Assembly: GCA_946902875.1 (NCBI GenBank)
Contig: OX336342.1
Span: 13,571,523-13,635,522 of the forward strand
Origin: Nematopogon swammerdamellus
Taxonomy: Eukaryota; Arthropoda; Insecta; Lepidoptera; Adelidae
Direction of reading: 5' to 3'
Length of the DNA stretch: 64,000 nt
In this document: piece by piece, positions 1-9,160 of the stretch
How the letters are laid out: each line of letters begins with the position of its first letter
How positions within the stretch are numbered: position 1 is the first letter of the stretch
Made by a program: the position numbers and the translations under genes
Notes under the pieces: generated by a model
What the model was told of the DNA's origin: nothing
What the model saw: only the letters and a program-made list of their open reading frames with translations
The model's database searches: none

Positions 1-89
1 GGGAAGCACTGACATGGCACCTAGTTCACCCTGTGTTATGGGCTGACATCACGGATGTTGTAGGTGATGTAGCCAACCGTGTCAGGTTC

Positions 90-151
<62 letters not shown>
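1..151 (+). mobile_element. SINE 3' tail with (A)59, cut by window edge
   Basis: The sequence gggaagcactgacatggcac to gtgtcaggttccat is the shared 3' body of the SINE family seen complete at 47767-48115. It ends in an uninterrupted run of 59 A (93-151). The remainder lies outside the window. Confidence 0.85.
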
Positions 152-152
<1 letters not shown>

Positions 153-179
153 ACGGTAGAATATTAAGCATTTAATATT

Positions 180-1031
180 TTACTCATCAACAAAAATAAT
201 CTTCTCAGTATCGGGTCTGTTCGGCGACAGAGCGTCAGAATTCAACACGACCGCCTCTTTTACGGATAAGCCACTCTCCTTTCTTGCGACAGCCGTCTTC
301 AGCATTTGTTCAAACAGATCTGCAGCGTCGATGGATCCCACCGCGTGTTCCGGGATCATGAAATCTGAGAAGCTGATGTTGTCTATTTCATCGCTGTGGT
401 GTGAAGACATGTCATCATATTTCTTGTCATTCAATTTGGCTGTCGACTGACCAGCAACATCTCTATGGTCAAAATTTTCTCTATTCTTTGTTTCTGATTT
501 CCTCGGTGTCTTTCCCTCCAAGTATCTGATCTCGTATTCATTTAAGGAGTTATCATAAATGCTGCTCGAAGGTGATGATACGCATTTGATCCAGTCCTGG
601 CATTCGACCGTCTCGTCCGTTCTTCCCGTTGATGTCTTAGAGTAGTTGTCGTCGTGATTATCTGGAGGACTGTATCCGGAGTCGCTTCCCGCTTCGGAAT
701 TGTCGTAGGCGTCGATGCTGAATGCTGCTTCCTCTATGGGGTCTAGGACGGTGGCGAATCTGTGGACGTTAGGGAAGGGAATTTCCTCCTTCGTATAGGG
801 TGGTGGGCTGTGGGGTGGACTGTGGGCAGGGCTCCGAGCTGGACTATCGGCTGGGCTGGTGGCTGGGCTGTGGGCTGGACTGTGGGCTGGGTTGTCGAGG
901 CCGGTGCTGTAAGTCTCGCGGCGGTTGGAGACGCCGGTGGTGGAGCGCCGTCGGTAGTTGGGGTCTTGCCACACGCGAGACACGATGGCGGTCTCGGTCT
1001 TCTTGTATGTTAGCTTCACTAGTTTATGCAC
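180..1031 (-). CDS. GPCR exon 9, intracellular tail and stop
   Basis: The exon enters at phase 0 (ttttcag|GTGCAT, read as Val, not a start) and runs 283 codons to TAA. It starts VHKLVKLTYKK, the cytoplasmic helix-8 region. A repeat of about eight NPAH/SPAH/SPAT/SPAD/SPAR/SPPH units follows at about 825-895. The rest is acidic and Ser/Thr-rich with several DDN/SDSGYS motifs suited to kinases and arrestin. A possible ATTAAA signal sits at 171-176 just after the stop. Then comes the (A)59 end of a SINE, which would be U-rich in this transcript. Confidence 0.88.
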   Translation of the reverse strand: MHKLVKLTYKKTETAIVSRVWQDPNYRRRSTTGVSNRRETYSTGLDNPAHSPAHSPATSPADSPARSPAHSPPHSPPPYTKEEIPFPNVHRFATVLDPIEEAAFSIDAYDNSEAGSDSGYSPPDNHDDNYSKTSTGRTDETVECQDWIKCVSSPSSSIYDNSLNEYEIRYLEGKTPRKSETKNRENFDHRDVAGQSTAKLNDKKYDDMSSHHSDEIDNISFSDFMIPEHAVGSIDAADLFEQMLKTAVARKESGLSVKEAVVLNSDALSPNRPDTEKIIFVDE

Positions 1032-4000
1032 CTGAAAACAATGTTAGAATGTATTATATTTTTTAAGTTTATCTGTTTCGATAGAACCTTAAAAATCAAT
1101 AAAAGCCTTAACGAGCAATAAAGCCTTAATAAACTAAACGTTTCTTTGTCACACCGCGCTAGGGTGTGGAACTGTCTGCGAGTTTCCCGAATCCTTTAAC
1201 CTGGTGTCGCTAGACAGCCTAACAGTCCGCAAATCTGCTGGCATGGCGCCTCACTGAGCGTGGTTTCGCAAGGAGAGGTGATTTTGGCTACATTGGTCTC
1301 TCGGCACAGCCACCCATGTTGGCTTACATAAAAAACAATCACATTGTTCTTCATAAATTAAATATCGTTCAGTAGTATTTACTCCTTCCTAAGTTTGGTC
1401 CTGTTAAATGTTTGATTAGCAAATGTTATCCTAATACAAGCATGTACTCGTATGTTTGCCTTTTCCTAAACCAGAATAATATGCTTTCGCAATTTCTCAC
1501 TCGTATACACAATTTCAAGTTCACATTTCAAATATTTTAAGCGTGTGGTAATACTGTCTTGATCTCGATTGGTAGTAGATAGGTAATGTAAGTATAGACA
1601 CCCGAAAATGTTCTTATGCAAGACATAAGCAAAACGTATAAATTTTAAAAGCGTAGACTACTTTTAAAAGGTTATTTCTGATACATTAACTAGTTTACAA
1701 TAATTTGATCACTCACTTCCAAAATGTGAAGAATCTAGCGTGCTATGTCGGCTATATAATACATTTTATAATCTAAATAAATATGATCCAGATCAAACCC
1801 AGATCAAGTATATTTATTTGGACGGTACTTAGTTATCAGTCGCTTACCTCATTATTAGCGTAGCAGTAGAGTATGGCGACGAGGACGCCCTGTAGAGCTT
1901 CCATGCTGTACGTGAAGATGTAGTAGCCCTGCTCCAGCCCACAGGACGCGGTGTTGGGTCGGTAGGCCGTCAACAGGAACTGAACCCCGAACAGCGGCAT
2001 CAGGAACAGTGTCGCCTTTGCTGTACTCCTGTGGGCATGCGTACTTTGTGATTGAATAGCGATAGTTACTGAAAATTGATCGAGCTATACTCGAAGCTCT
2101 ACTACAAAGAAATACCCTATTAATTGAAAATACATGAAATGTAGTCAAGACCTACAAAGACCAAGGCTAAGTAGTGTAGTAACACATTTTCTAAATGTCT
2201 TCAATGCTGTTACTTAAAACATTATTCCATAACAAATGAATCAATTTCTCCATCACTTACAATTGATTAGCATTCTCTGAATTCCTGACTTTGGTCAGCA
2301 GCACCCTCAATATGTCCAAGAATAGGATCGTATTTGCCACGAGGATGGTGATGCGAGGCGCGTCCAGAGTCCACTGGATATTGGGCACCGTGTAAACTAA
2401 CCAGCACGAGTGGTCGTCCAGGAGCGCCATCACTGTCGCCCATCCCACTACCGGCAGGATTGCTATCACTGAAATTATGACATTTTAATTTAACCCGATG
2501 TGGCTGCTAGACTTGTGATGTCATCCAATTACAACTTCTACACATTGGGAGGACTAGCCGGGAAACGGGCGGAGGCCTTGCCCGGCAAGTTGCAAAATTT
2601 AAAATATTGTTTTATTAACCATACCGCTGCTGTGCTGAGGGCTCATTAGTATAGTCGACAGAGCCAAATTTATATCTTCTCGCAAAACCACCCTAAGTAA
2701 GGTCATTTGTAAGTAAGGTTATCAGCAGATTTGCGCATTGAAGACGCGCAGGCAGGTTAAAGGATTCAGAGAGTACAATCGCTGGAAGACAGTTCCCCAC
2801 GCTAGCGGTGAGACAAAGAATCAATTTTAAGAAACAATGGGTGCAAGCCCTATTTCTCAAAAAAAAAAAGTAATTACATACATCTCGGGCAGAATATTCA
2901 AGCATCTGTAACCTGTTCCAATCCCGTACAGCATCGTAACGTTGAGTTTCTTCCTGAAGACTGCACAGATGAGCCTGTGCAGGTAAATGCCTTCGACAAG
3001 CATACAGACAAAAACGAAGTTAATGCTAATACGCTCGGCGACAGCTAGCACCTTGCACGGCCACTCGTGCGCAGACATTGACGTGTCGCTGGCGTTGATC
3101 AGCTCGTCTAAGTAGATCTGTAAAGATGGAAGAGCTTGAATAATTATTTTTCAGAGGTTTTATTAACCTCTCCATCTCCTTTTGTAAAGCACAAGTTTTC
3201 TTTTATGGAAAGCGCGACATGTAGCATCGTTTCACCTACGAGTAGGTGTCTAACGATGCCCATAGACATTCTGTGATGCATGCCGGCCTAACAGGAGCCT
3301 CTTCACGCCCATTTTGAAAAACCCCAGGCTTTCTTTACTTGGGAGGACATAGATCAGCGTGCGTTCCACATTTTCCCGGTTCTGTGAATAAAAGACCTAC
3401 ATATTCCGTGGTTGGTCGATTGTATAGGGTGCATCCTCTGCCCATAGTACGAGTAGTGCGGAGGTGAAATGGGTACGACGGAATCGCGTTCAACAGCTCC
3501 TTCGAATACTCCCGTGAATGAAATAGACCATAGAACACACTTAGGGAGCCGACGTCCCTACGGACTTGCAGCGGTTCTAAGTCGCGGGACAACACAGGGT
3601 CATCCACAATTCGCACAAGTTAACATTTCAAACATTTACACGGACTGAGAAATAAGAACATGTCGTAAGATCAAGGTTAGAAAGTCAACGATAAGAGAAA
3701 CGTGTAACTGAAAGATTATAATAATTAATAACTATTAAAACTAAGATAAACAAAGAAATATTTAATAATAATGACGACACCACTGACCTCATTTCTAGTA
3801 ATGATGACCAACAAATTTCTTATAACGATGGCGGTAAGTAAGTTTCTATGTAGAGAGACCCTAGTGACTCTCAGCCTCTTGTAGAAGAAGAAGACGAAGA
3901 TAGCAGGAGCACACGCGATAGTGGAGACGGCGAGCACCCAAATGTAGAAGCGGTTCCTTCGAATGAGGCGGGGCGTGATGCTACAGGTCCCGTATTCGGT

Positions 4001-7000
4001 TTGAATTTCCCAGTTTGAAGCTTCCGTACAGTTCTTCGTGCTGAAATCTGAAGATTGAATGAAATCCATTTTGATTTTAAAAGTTGATCGCTATATTATC
4101 TGGACTTAAAGAGAAGGAAGTGCAGTATTCGGGGTTTACTTGCTGACGTAGTGCATCTACTTACGGTGGCACCTTCTTACTATCATTATTGATTTACGGT
4201 TTGTTTATAGACGTCCAGAGATACCAACCTTCCGTCTACAAAATCCAGACGTCTACAACCTGCACTCTTGCGAGTACAGTGATCATGTATGCCAGATCGA
4301 GGCCCCATAGCTGCTCTGTGGAACATCCGTTCTTCCGAAAAAATCCCATGGGAAACACAGGCTGTGACCGTTCCACCCGAAGGAACCCCGTCCACCCGAA
4401 GGAACCCCGTCCACCCGAAGGAACCCCCGACCGAAGTCGAGAGCCGGGGGTGAAGCCTTCACTGCCACTGGGGTCCGCACCCTATCCAACCACAACCTGT
4501 GCCCAGGGCCTCAGCGTTTTGTACTATCCTAACGGCTTTTGTTTTCACCAGCTATGTATATGCGTGGAAGTGCATATGACCACCACCTAATGTGTACCGG
4601 GGATCCACCGGTCTCGAATGACTGACTCTCGTCCAGCGTCATTAGCTCGTGAGAAATCCATCCCACTTCCACATATAAGTTTGTGTTGCACCGACATACC
4701 GATCTACATTATTCGCATGTCTACCAATTCTCCACATTGGTTACGGAGCTCTAAGTGGCTCACCACTCGCAGCTTTCGCTACTTATTCCCGTGTTTGATG
4801 CTTTACATACAAGTACGGAAGCACCATCGAATCAACGCTAAACCACAACCCCTGCGAGACCAACTCCAGTGTTCCGTGCAGAAGCACGAAGCATTCTGGG
4901 GCTTTTAACGGAACCCCGCAGTACTCAACCCAGCGTTTAGGGTAGTATCTCATTTGACCCACCGACCTGAGTGGAGTCAGCAGCGTGAGCTAAGAGGAGG
5001 CCGAAACCCCCAACTTAGTACTCATGTTAGACTAGCAACGTTTAATGAGTAATCGTCGAGAACAAGTTCTCTACCACACATTACTTACGGTGGCAGGACG
5101 GGCCGACGTTGGTGTAAGCAAACTCCGGACATACTTGTCTCGCCAACGTATTAGCCGGAGTAGCCTCCCAGCAGCCCCAGCCGTCGAATGTTGCGCCGCA
5201 GAAACCGTCCCCTGAATCGGCAACAGGAAGGAATTTCGAAATCGTCACCAACCTATGGGTCCTCAATAGGGGTGTACATAAATGTGTGTTATTTATTGGC
5301 TGTGTCTAATCTTCCAGACACAGCCAATTTTTAGGCACAGCCACCGGTGCCGGCTGATAAAAAAAGTCCTACTTATAGCCTTTTTGTTCGTCTCATGGAA
5401 CGTCGCTGGGCGTGGTTTCATAAGAAGTGGTGTTAGTGGATGTGTCTGATTGGCTTCACGCGATTAACTATTGGGAACATCTACCTGCGTCGGTTCTTAA
5501 ACCGGCCAGTGCGCGTGGTACGGCCGAAAGGCTGGTGCACTAGGGACAGTGGCGGGAAAGGGGGGTCTTAAAGAAAGTTTTGTGCTTACCTATAATAACA
5601 TCAGAATCGCTCATGACCTCGGTACAGCAGTGAGCGGCGGCCTCGTAGCATCGCTCCCAGCGGCCGTGCGCGCTCGGCAACAGCGCCTCCTGCACCGCCA
5701 GCACCACCTCCGCGAAACTGGGGTCGAACGGGAAGCATCCGCACGTGCCGTCCGGCTTGGCCTGTACGTACATCATCCGTCATCACGATCAATTTGATAC
5801 CATATTTTTTCCTGCCTTCTTCTACATATTAAAAGATTCAACATCTGCCTTCTGTGTGTATGAATGTATGTTCCCTTATATATAACTCAAGAACGTCTCA
5901 ATCTATTCGCTTGCGGTTTTTGCATATACAATGCGACATATCTCCGCCAGATTACAGGGCATATAGCATTGCGCCATTATTCACATGAGCTGAGCAATGG
6001 AGGCGGAAGTGGAAGTATTCGAAAAAAAAAACCCGACCCTTAAAAAGTCTAAAATAATTTCCATTTACTTACTTAATGGAGTCGGTGGACCGCTAAGTAA
6101 ATTCCCGCGCAGCTCTGAGTGTTTATATTTTATTTACTTAGCGGTCCCCCGACTCCTTTAAGTAAGTAAACGAAAATTATTTTTGACTTTTTATGGGTCG
6201 GGGTTTCAAAAATTTGTAATTTTACTTTTATTTCAAGCTTTTAAAAAAAAACCGCATGCAAATCGGTCCACTTTTTCAGATAATGAATTTTTTGATTACT
6301 TACTTACTTACTTCATTAGTTTGTCTTTTTATCATTTCATTTAATCTTTCTTATAACTAAAACTAAATAACTGATACCATCGATATCTATTACTGATACA
6401 CTAAAACTAAAACTAATCTAAAATTAATATTAAGAAAACAGACAAAAAATAAATTCCTGAAAAGTCCGCCGAAGCCCCGTCTCTGCCGACGCCAAGTGTA
6501 CCCAGCACGCTCGCCGCGTTACCCCTCTAAATTTCAATAACGGCGGTCGCCAGTCCTCTCCGCGAGAAGCTTTCCCAGCTTCTCTGTGAAAACCTTGGTT
6601 TCAGACGACCAAGATTACTTGATTATTTGATTACAAACCTAGCTAACAACCATCCCGATTAAACCAGCTTTCCAATAAAAAAAACGGCATCCAAATCGGT
6701 CCATCCGTTAGGGAGCAACGATGCCACAGACAGATACACTACACCCATACACATACACGTTAAACTTATACCACAGAATAGAAAAGAACCCTCTTTTTTC
6801 GTCGGAGGTTAAAAAGCGACCAATTCGGTTAGTATAGCCAGCAATCCAGGGAAGTGTTCGGTATGGTACCTACCTTCTCGGAGGTTATTACTGGACTAGA
6901 GGCGGACATAAAAAAAAAGTGGTGTGATGAGTATAAATGCAAGGGGGAGGGGGAGGGAGAGTGAGGGAAAGGGAGAGGGAGAGGGATAGGGAGAGGGAGA

Positions 7001-8674
7001 GGGAGAGGGAGAGGGAGAGGGAGATGGAGAGGGAGAGGGAGAGGGAGAGGGAGAGGGAGAGGGAGAGGGAGAGGGAGATGGAGAGGGAGAGGAAGAGGGA
7101 GAGGGAGAGGGAGAGCGAGAGGGAGAGCGAGAGGGAGAGCGAGAGCGAGAGTGAGAGGGAGAGCGAGAGCGAGAGGAAGAGCGAGAGGGAGAGGGAGAGG
7201 GAGAGGGAGAGGGAGACACGTAGTAGTGCTCACTCACCAGCTCGAGGCACGGTGCATAGTTTGTACCATACAGACAGGCGGAGCCGAGGTTGATGGTGTT
7301 GGTGCCGTTGACGTAGAGGAAGTCAGGTGTGTAGAACAGACAGCCCCGACCCGCAACCCAGCGGTACACCTGCTCCACGTAGTGCACGTTGCGGTAGTTG
7401 CACAGTTTAGTCGACTCGAACTCATCCACTTCAGGGGGGAGCTCCTGTGTGTAAAGTTTGTTTCAACTAAACGTACGTCTGATCGACACTTAACTCTAAT
7501 TTCATAACGTCATATGGCATTATTATCGGCCCCGGCTGTGTAGATAATTAGGGCTCCGTACCTTAAAAATTTAAACGTACCTTAAAACGCTTTTAAGATC
7601 ACTACCGTGTCCGTCCGTCTGTCACAGTGTTTTTTCTCGAAACTAAGTAACATAGAAACTTCAAATTTGGCATCCCACATTAATCGCTCGCCAATAACTA
7701 GATAAAAATTAATTTGGGGGGTAAATTTGAAACCAATAAAAAACGTTTAAATGTATTGTGGGGTTTCATTTCAAAAATATTTCTTTACAAATTTAAGTTC
7801 AGTAGTCTTGCGTGACGGATGCAAATCTAGTGTAGGAGCCAATGCATACTTGAACTGCTTTGCTTTGAAGCTAAAAATTTTATTACAATAGGGTTAGTAT
7901 AGGTTACAGGAAAACTGCAGGTTTTTTCGACAATGTAAAAGTTAGGACAAAAGTTTTATTTTTTTTATATTTTAAATACAAGAAGCAATGGTTTGCATGA
8001 TAGTCAATCCATTGCTGTAGTTTTTATGTAGGCGTTTCGTAATTTTCTAAAACATAATTATTTTGGTACATAACATAATAACACAAAAAATGTATTGTGT
8101 GGTGGACGGTGGTACAGAACCCTGGCCCGACTCACTTGGCGGTTTAATTTTGTCTGTAGTTTCAGTAAAAAGTCGCCGGCTACCGCATACAAATAATTTG
8201 TACCTACGTGTTGTGTAACTAATAAGTAATAATAACTTATAAATTATAATTATAACTTCTAACATAGAGCTTTTAACGTTTCACTTATATATAACGTAGA
8301 GAGATATAATTACGCGCGTACATGTAACTTCACGCGCCGTTTTTTTCCAAAGTCAATGAATGTTGTTGACTTATGTTGTTATTATAGTATTTTTCTATCT
8401 AAGTTAGATTTCACGGCCACCTGAACATTAAATTGACTAGGTTGTTCCATGTATTTACCTCGCACACATAGAAGTCGGGTCTGGAGCACTCTAGGTCCCT
8501 GGAGATCAGCCGGGAGCGCTCCGGGCTCCAGAAGGCTCGGAATAGCTGGAAATCACCTCCATTGGCTGTGCCAGCAGATACCTGATGGCGAGAATCTCGT
8601 AAGTCTACGTTGATAAAGTTGAAGAAAGTTATAAAGCAGCTTAGGCATCTAGTCAACTGGATTTGGGAAAACAT
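180..8674 (-). CDS. Class B (secretin-type) GPCR, whole gene, nine exons
   Basis: Joining 8674-8459, 7444-7238, 5761-5590, 5211-5089, 4047-3788, 3117-2913, 2468-2261, 2028-1848 and 1031-180 gives an open frame of about 807 codons; each junction has GT/AG ends and the phases agree. The product is a plasma-membrane peptide-hormone receptor: hormone-binding domain with the family Cys/Trp spacing (FDGWGCW, CPEF, SC, NC...W...C), seven membrane segments, family landmarks LHRN in TM2, VEGIYLH in TM3, the extracellular CW pair before TM5, MPLFG in TM6 and ALQG plus CYANNE in TM7. TM6/TM7 differ from the PDF-receptor pattern I know and look somewhat closer to parathyroid-hormone-receptor or orphan insect types, so the ligand is left open. 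The 5' end is the weak point: the first ATG may lie at 8674 or in an exon further upstream. Unusual: long cysteine-rich N-terminal extension and a roughly 280-residue tail. Confidence 0.9.
1032..1847. other. GPCR intron 8
   Basis: About 1195-1335 matches, in opposite orientation, a repeat at 43730-43830 (tggcatggc, gtggtttcgc, ggtctctcggcacagccacc). Similar pieces occur near 2630-2690, 5295-5430 and 54245-54310. The rest is AT-rich and nothing else is seen. Confidence 0.6.
1848..2028 (-). CDS. GPCR exon 8, TM6 and TM7
   Basis: The exon is 181 bp, phase 2 to phase 0 (cccacag|GAGTACAGC and GAG|gtaagc). It encodes KATLFLMPLFGVQFLLTAY (TM6), loop 3 with one Cys, and TM7 from YYIFTYSMEALQG to CYANNE. 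The longest open frame here in another register is only a shadow. Confidence 0.93.
2261..2468 (-). CDS. GPCR exon 7, TM4, loop 2 and TM5
   Basis: The exon is 208 bp, phase 1 to phase 2 (tttcag|TGATAGC and AATT|gtaagt). TM4 continues VIAILPVVGWATVMALL; loop 2 has DDHSCW, giving the invariant CW pair; IQWTLDAPR leads to TM5 with DILRVLLTKVR. These blocks match class B order and spacing. Confidence 0.93.
2913..3117 (-). CDS. GPCR exon 6, extracellular loop 1 and TM3
   Basis: The exon is 205 bp, phase 0 to phase 1 (ttacag|ATCTAC and ACAG|gttaca). It encodes loop 1 (IYLDELINASDT, one glycosylation site), the conserved Cys in WPCKV that pairs with loop 2, and TM3 ending MLVEGIYLHRLI. The Glu of VEGIYLH is the class B counterpart of the rhodopsin DRY region. 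Confidence 0.93.
3230..3616 (-). mobile_element. LINE 3' remnant in GPCR intron
   Basis: The minus strand reads VDDPVLSRDLEPLQVRRDV, then SVFYGLFH and PFHLRTTRT. This is the carboxyl end of a lepidopteran non-LTR reverse transcriptase ORF and is degenerate. The 3' end carries the tail (tgtctaacgatgcccatagac, ggcctaacaggagcc) shared with copies at 15.8, 54.5, 55.9, 60.1 and 62.7 kb. Confidence 0.75.
3788..4047 (-). CDS. GPCR exon 5, end of ectodomain, TM1 and TM2
   Basis: The exon is 260 bp, enters at phase 1 (cttcag|ATTTCAG) and leaves at phase 0 (GAG|gtcagt). An alternative AG nine bases downstream breaks the frame, so the upstream one was chosen. It contains KNCTEASNW and YGTC (last cysteines of the ectodomain), TM1 (FYIWVLAV to FVFFFY), the basic first intracellular loop RLRVTRV, and TM2 beginning SLHRNLLTAI with the family's conserved His. 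Confidence 0.92.
4048..5088. repeat. GPCR intron 4 with a three-unit 19-bp tandem repeat
   Basis: Three copies of tccacccgaaggaaccccg lie at 4372-4428. The surrounding 4190-4950 stretch is richer in GC than neighbouring introns and looks like a decayed insert. Open frames here lack any recognisable domain. Confidence 0.6.
5089..5211 (-). CDS. GPCR exon 4, core of hormone-receptor domain
   Basis: The exon is 123 bp, phase 1 to phase 1 (cag|GGGACGG and CACC|gtaagt). It reads GDGFCGATFDGWGCW, then ANTLARQVCPEF and VGPSC. The spacing C-x5-W-x-CW, then CP, then C is the hallmark of the secretin-family extracellular domain, with the tryptophan that packs against the peptide ligand region. Confidence 0.92.
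5590..5761 (-). CDS. GPCR exon 3, start of hormone-binding domain
   Basis: The exon is 172 bp, enters at phase 0 (acceptor tacgtacag|GCC) and leaves at phase 1 (ATA G|gtaagc). It encodes KPDGTCGCFPF, an acidic/aliphatic helix-like stretch, then RWERCYEAAAHCC and EVMSDSDV. The last cysteines are the likely first Cys of the class B hormone-receptor fold; the CGC part belongs to the extra N-terminal region. Confidence 0.88.
5825..6020 (+). repeat. Dispersed repeat, partner of 42905-43150
   Basis: The sequence runs from ttcaacatctgccttctgtg, through aactcaagaacg, to gagcaatggaggcggaagtg. The same ordered blocks recur at 42905-43150 in a Sam-S intron, so this is a mobile repeat of unassigned class. 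Confidence 0.6.
6031..6209. mobile_element. Foldback element (arms ~77 bp)
   Basis: The left arm (from cccgaccc through ttacttacttaatggagtcg to accgctaagtaaat) pairs with the right arm (atttacttagcggt through ttaagtaagtaaac to gggtcggg) with few mismatches. The spacer is about 25 bp. This is a hairpin-type MITE in GPCR intron 2. Confidence 0.8.
6827..6900 (+). mobile_element. Fragment of tRNA-derived SINE body
   Basis: Reverse complement of the tail block of the SINE at 28488-28886 (gtatagccagcaatccaggg, ggtacctaccttctcggagg). Confidence 0.6.
6942..7215. repeat. (GGGAGA)n hexanucleotide array
   Basis: About 45 units, with GAGATG and GAGCGA variants mostly in the right half. It lies in GPCR intron 2; on the transcribed strand it is a long (UCUCCC)n pyrimidine tract starting about 22 nt after the 5' splice site. 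The long Arg-Glu and Pro-Ser open frames across it are artefacts of the repeat. Confidence 0.95.
7238..7444 (-). CDS. GPCR exon 2, cysteine-rich N-terminal extension
   Basis: This 69-codon exon is phase 0 on both sides, with acceptor acacag|GAGCTC and donor CTG|gtgagtg. It encodes a segment from ELPPEV to CLEL with four cysteines, aromatic clusters (YRWVAGRGC, LFYTPDFLY) and an NGT glycosylation site. It lies before the hormone-receptor domain and resembles no domain I recognise. Being 3n long and phase 0-0, it could be skipped without a frame shift. The donor is only about 22 bp from a 270-bp (GGGAGA)n tract in the next intron. Confidence 0.85.
7547..8150 (+). mobile_element. Lepidopteran gggttccgta...cttggccgg repeat, full-length
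   Basis: It starts tagggctccgtacc, has the usual gtccgtccgtctgtcac block and the caaatttggca block, and ends gtggtacagaaccctgg with acttggcggttt. It lies in GPCR intron 1. Related copies are listed at 10190, 11508, 22560, 36236, 46972 and 63333. Confidence 0.75.
8459..8674 (-). CDS. GPCR exon 1 (5' limit uncertain)
   Basis: The frame ends FYVCE at a donor (gag|gtaaat, phase 0). The end at 8459 is firm because it joins the next exon in frame. The start is not firm: an in-frame ATG at 8674 gives MFSQIQLTR followed by a hydrophobic run that could be a weak signal peptide. Alternatively one of three AGs (for example after ggcacag or tttccag, about 8545-8590) is an acceptor and the true first exon is elsewhere. 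It contains two cysteines (LEC and VCE) of the N-terminal extension. Confidence 0.6.
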
Positions 8675-9097
8675 TCCGCATCATAGGAGCCCGAATTTAC
8701 ATTGAACCCGTTACATCCGTAATGTCAGCCCATTAATCCACGTTAGTGTCGGAACTAGGTGCCATGCCAGTGAAGTGTGAGAATAGTACTTGGCATGAAA
8801 TTACATCGTTTCCTAGCTACTCTGACAGTTGGAAGCCATAGTAACTGCGCAAAATTTTGTTTCTGTATTGTCTAACATGAGGTGTATGGTACACGCTCCT
8901 TCCCCGCGCCGCCGCGCCGCCCCCGCGCCCGCATGGTAGATCTTTGTATTGATCTGTAGCACGAGCGCACACTATTGTTGATCTTACGGAACAAATGCAT
9001 TGCTTGCATTCCTTCAATTGTTACCACCGTACTGCTGCATGCATATCGCCACATTTATTGAGAACAATCAGACGAGAAAAAAAAAAGAACTGTCATT
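8675..9097. other. Region upstream of GPCR exon 1
   Basis: A short SINE-tail fragment (ccgttacatccgtaatgtcagcccattaa, split here as blocks) lies at about 8705-8775 and a GC-rich patch at 8893-8935 (gccgccgcgccgcccccgcg). No clear promoter signature was found for the receptor. Confidence 0.5.
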
Positions 9098-9160
9098 TAT
9101 TGTGAGTATACTCACAATATTGTTGAATTAGAAAACGTTATAACGTTTTCTAATTCAACA
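9098..9160. repeat. Two abutting perfect palindromes
   Basis: 9098-9119 is a 22-bp perfect palindrome (centre gagta/tactc). One base later 9121-9160 is a 40-bp perfect palindrome without spacer (tgttgaattagaaaacgtta and its exact complement). Confidence 0.95.

Noticed and set aside
4189..4908. Open frames of 96-133 codons in GPCR intron 4
   Set aside because: No recognisable domain; one is partly built on a 19-bp tandem repeat.
6829..7433. Long Pro-Leu, Pro-Ser and Arg-Glu open frames
   Set aside because: Translations of the (GGGAGA)n repeat in different frames. Only the receptor exon at 7238-7444 is supported by splice phases.
180..8674. Naming the receptor as the PDF receptor or a diuretic hormone receptor
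   Set aside because: TM6 and TM7 blocks (MPLFGVQF, ALQGVLVA) do not match the insect patterns of these receptors that I know; no search was possible, so no gene symbol is given.
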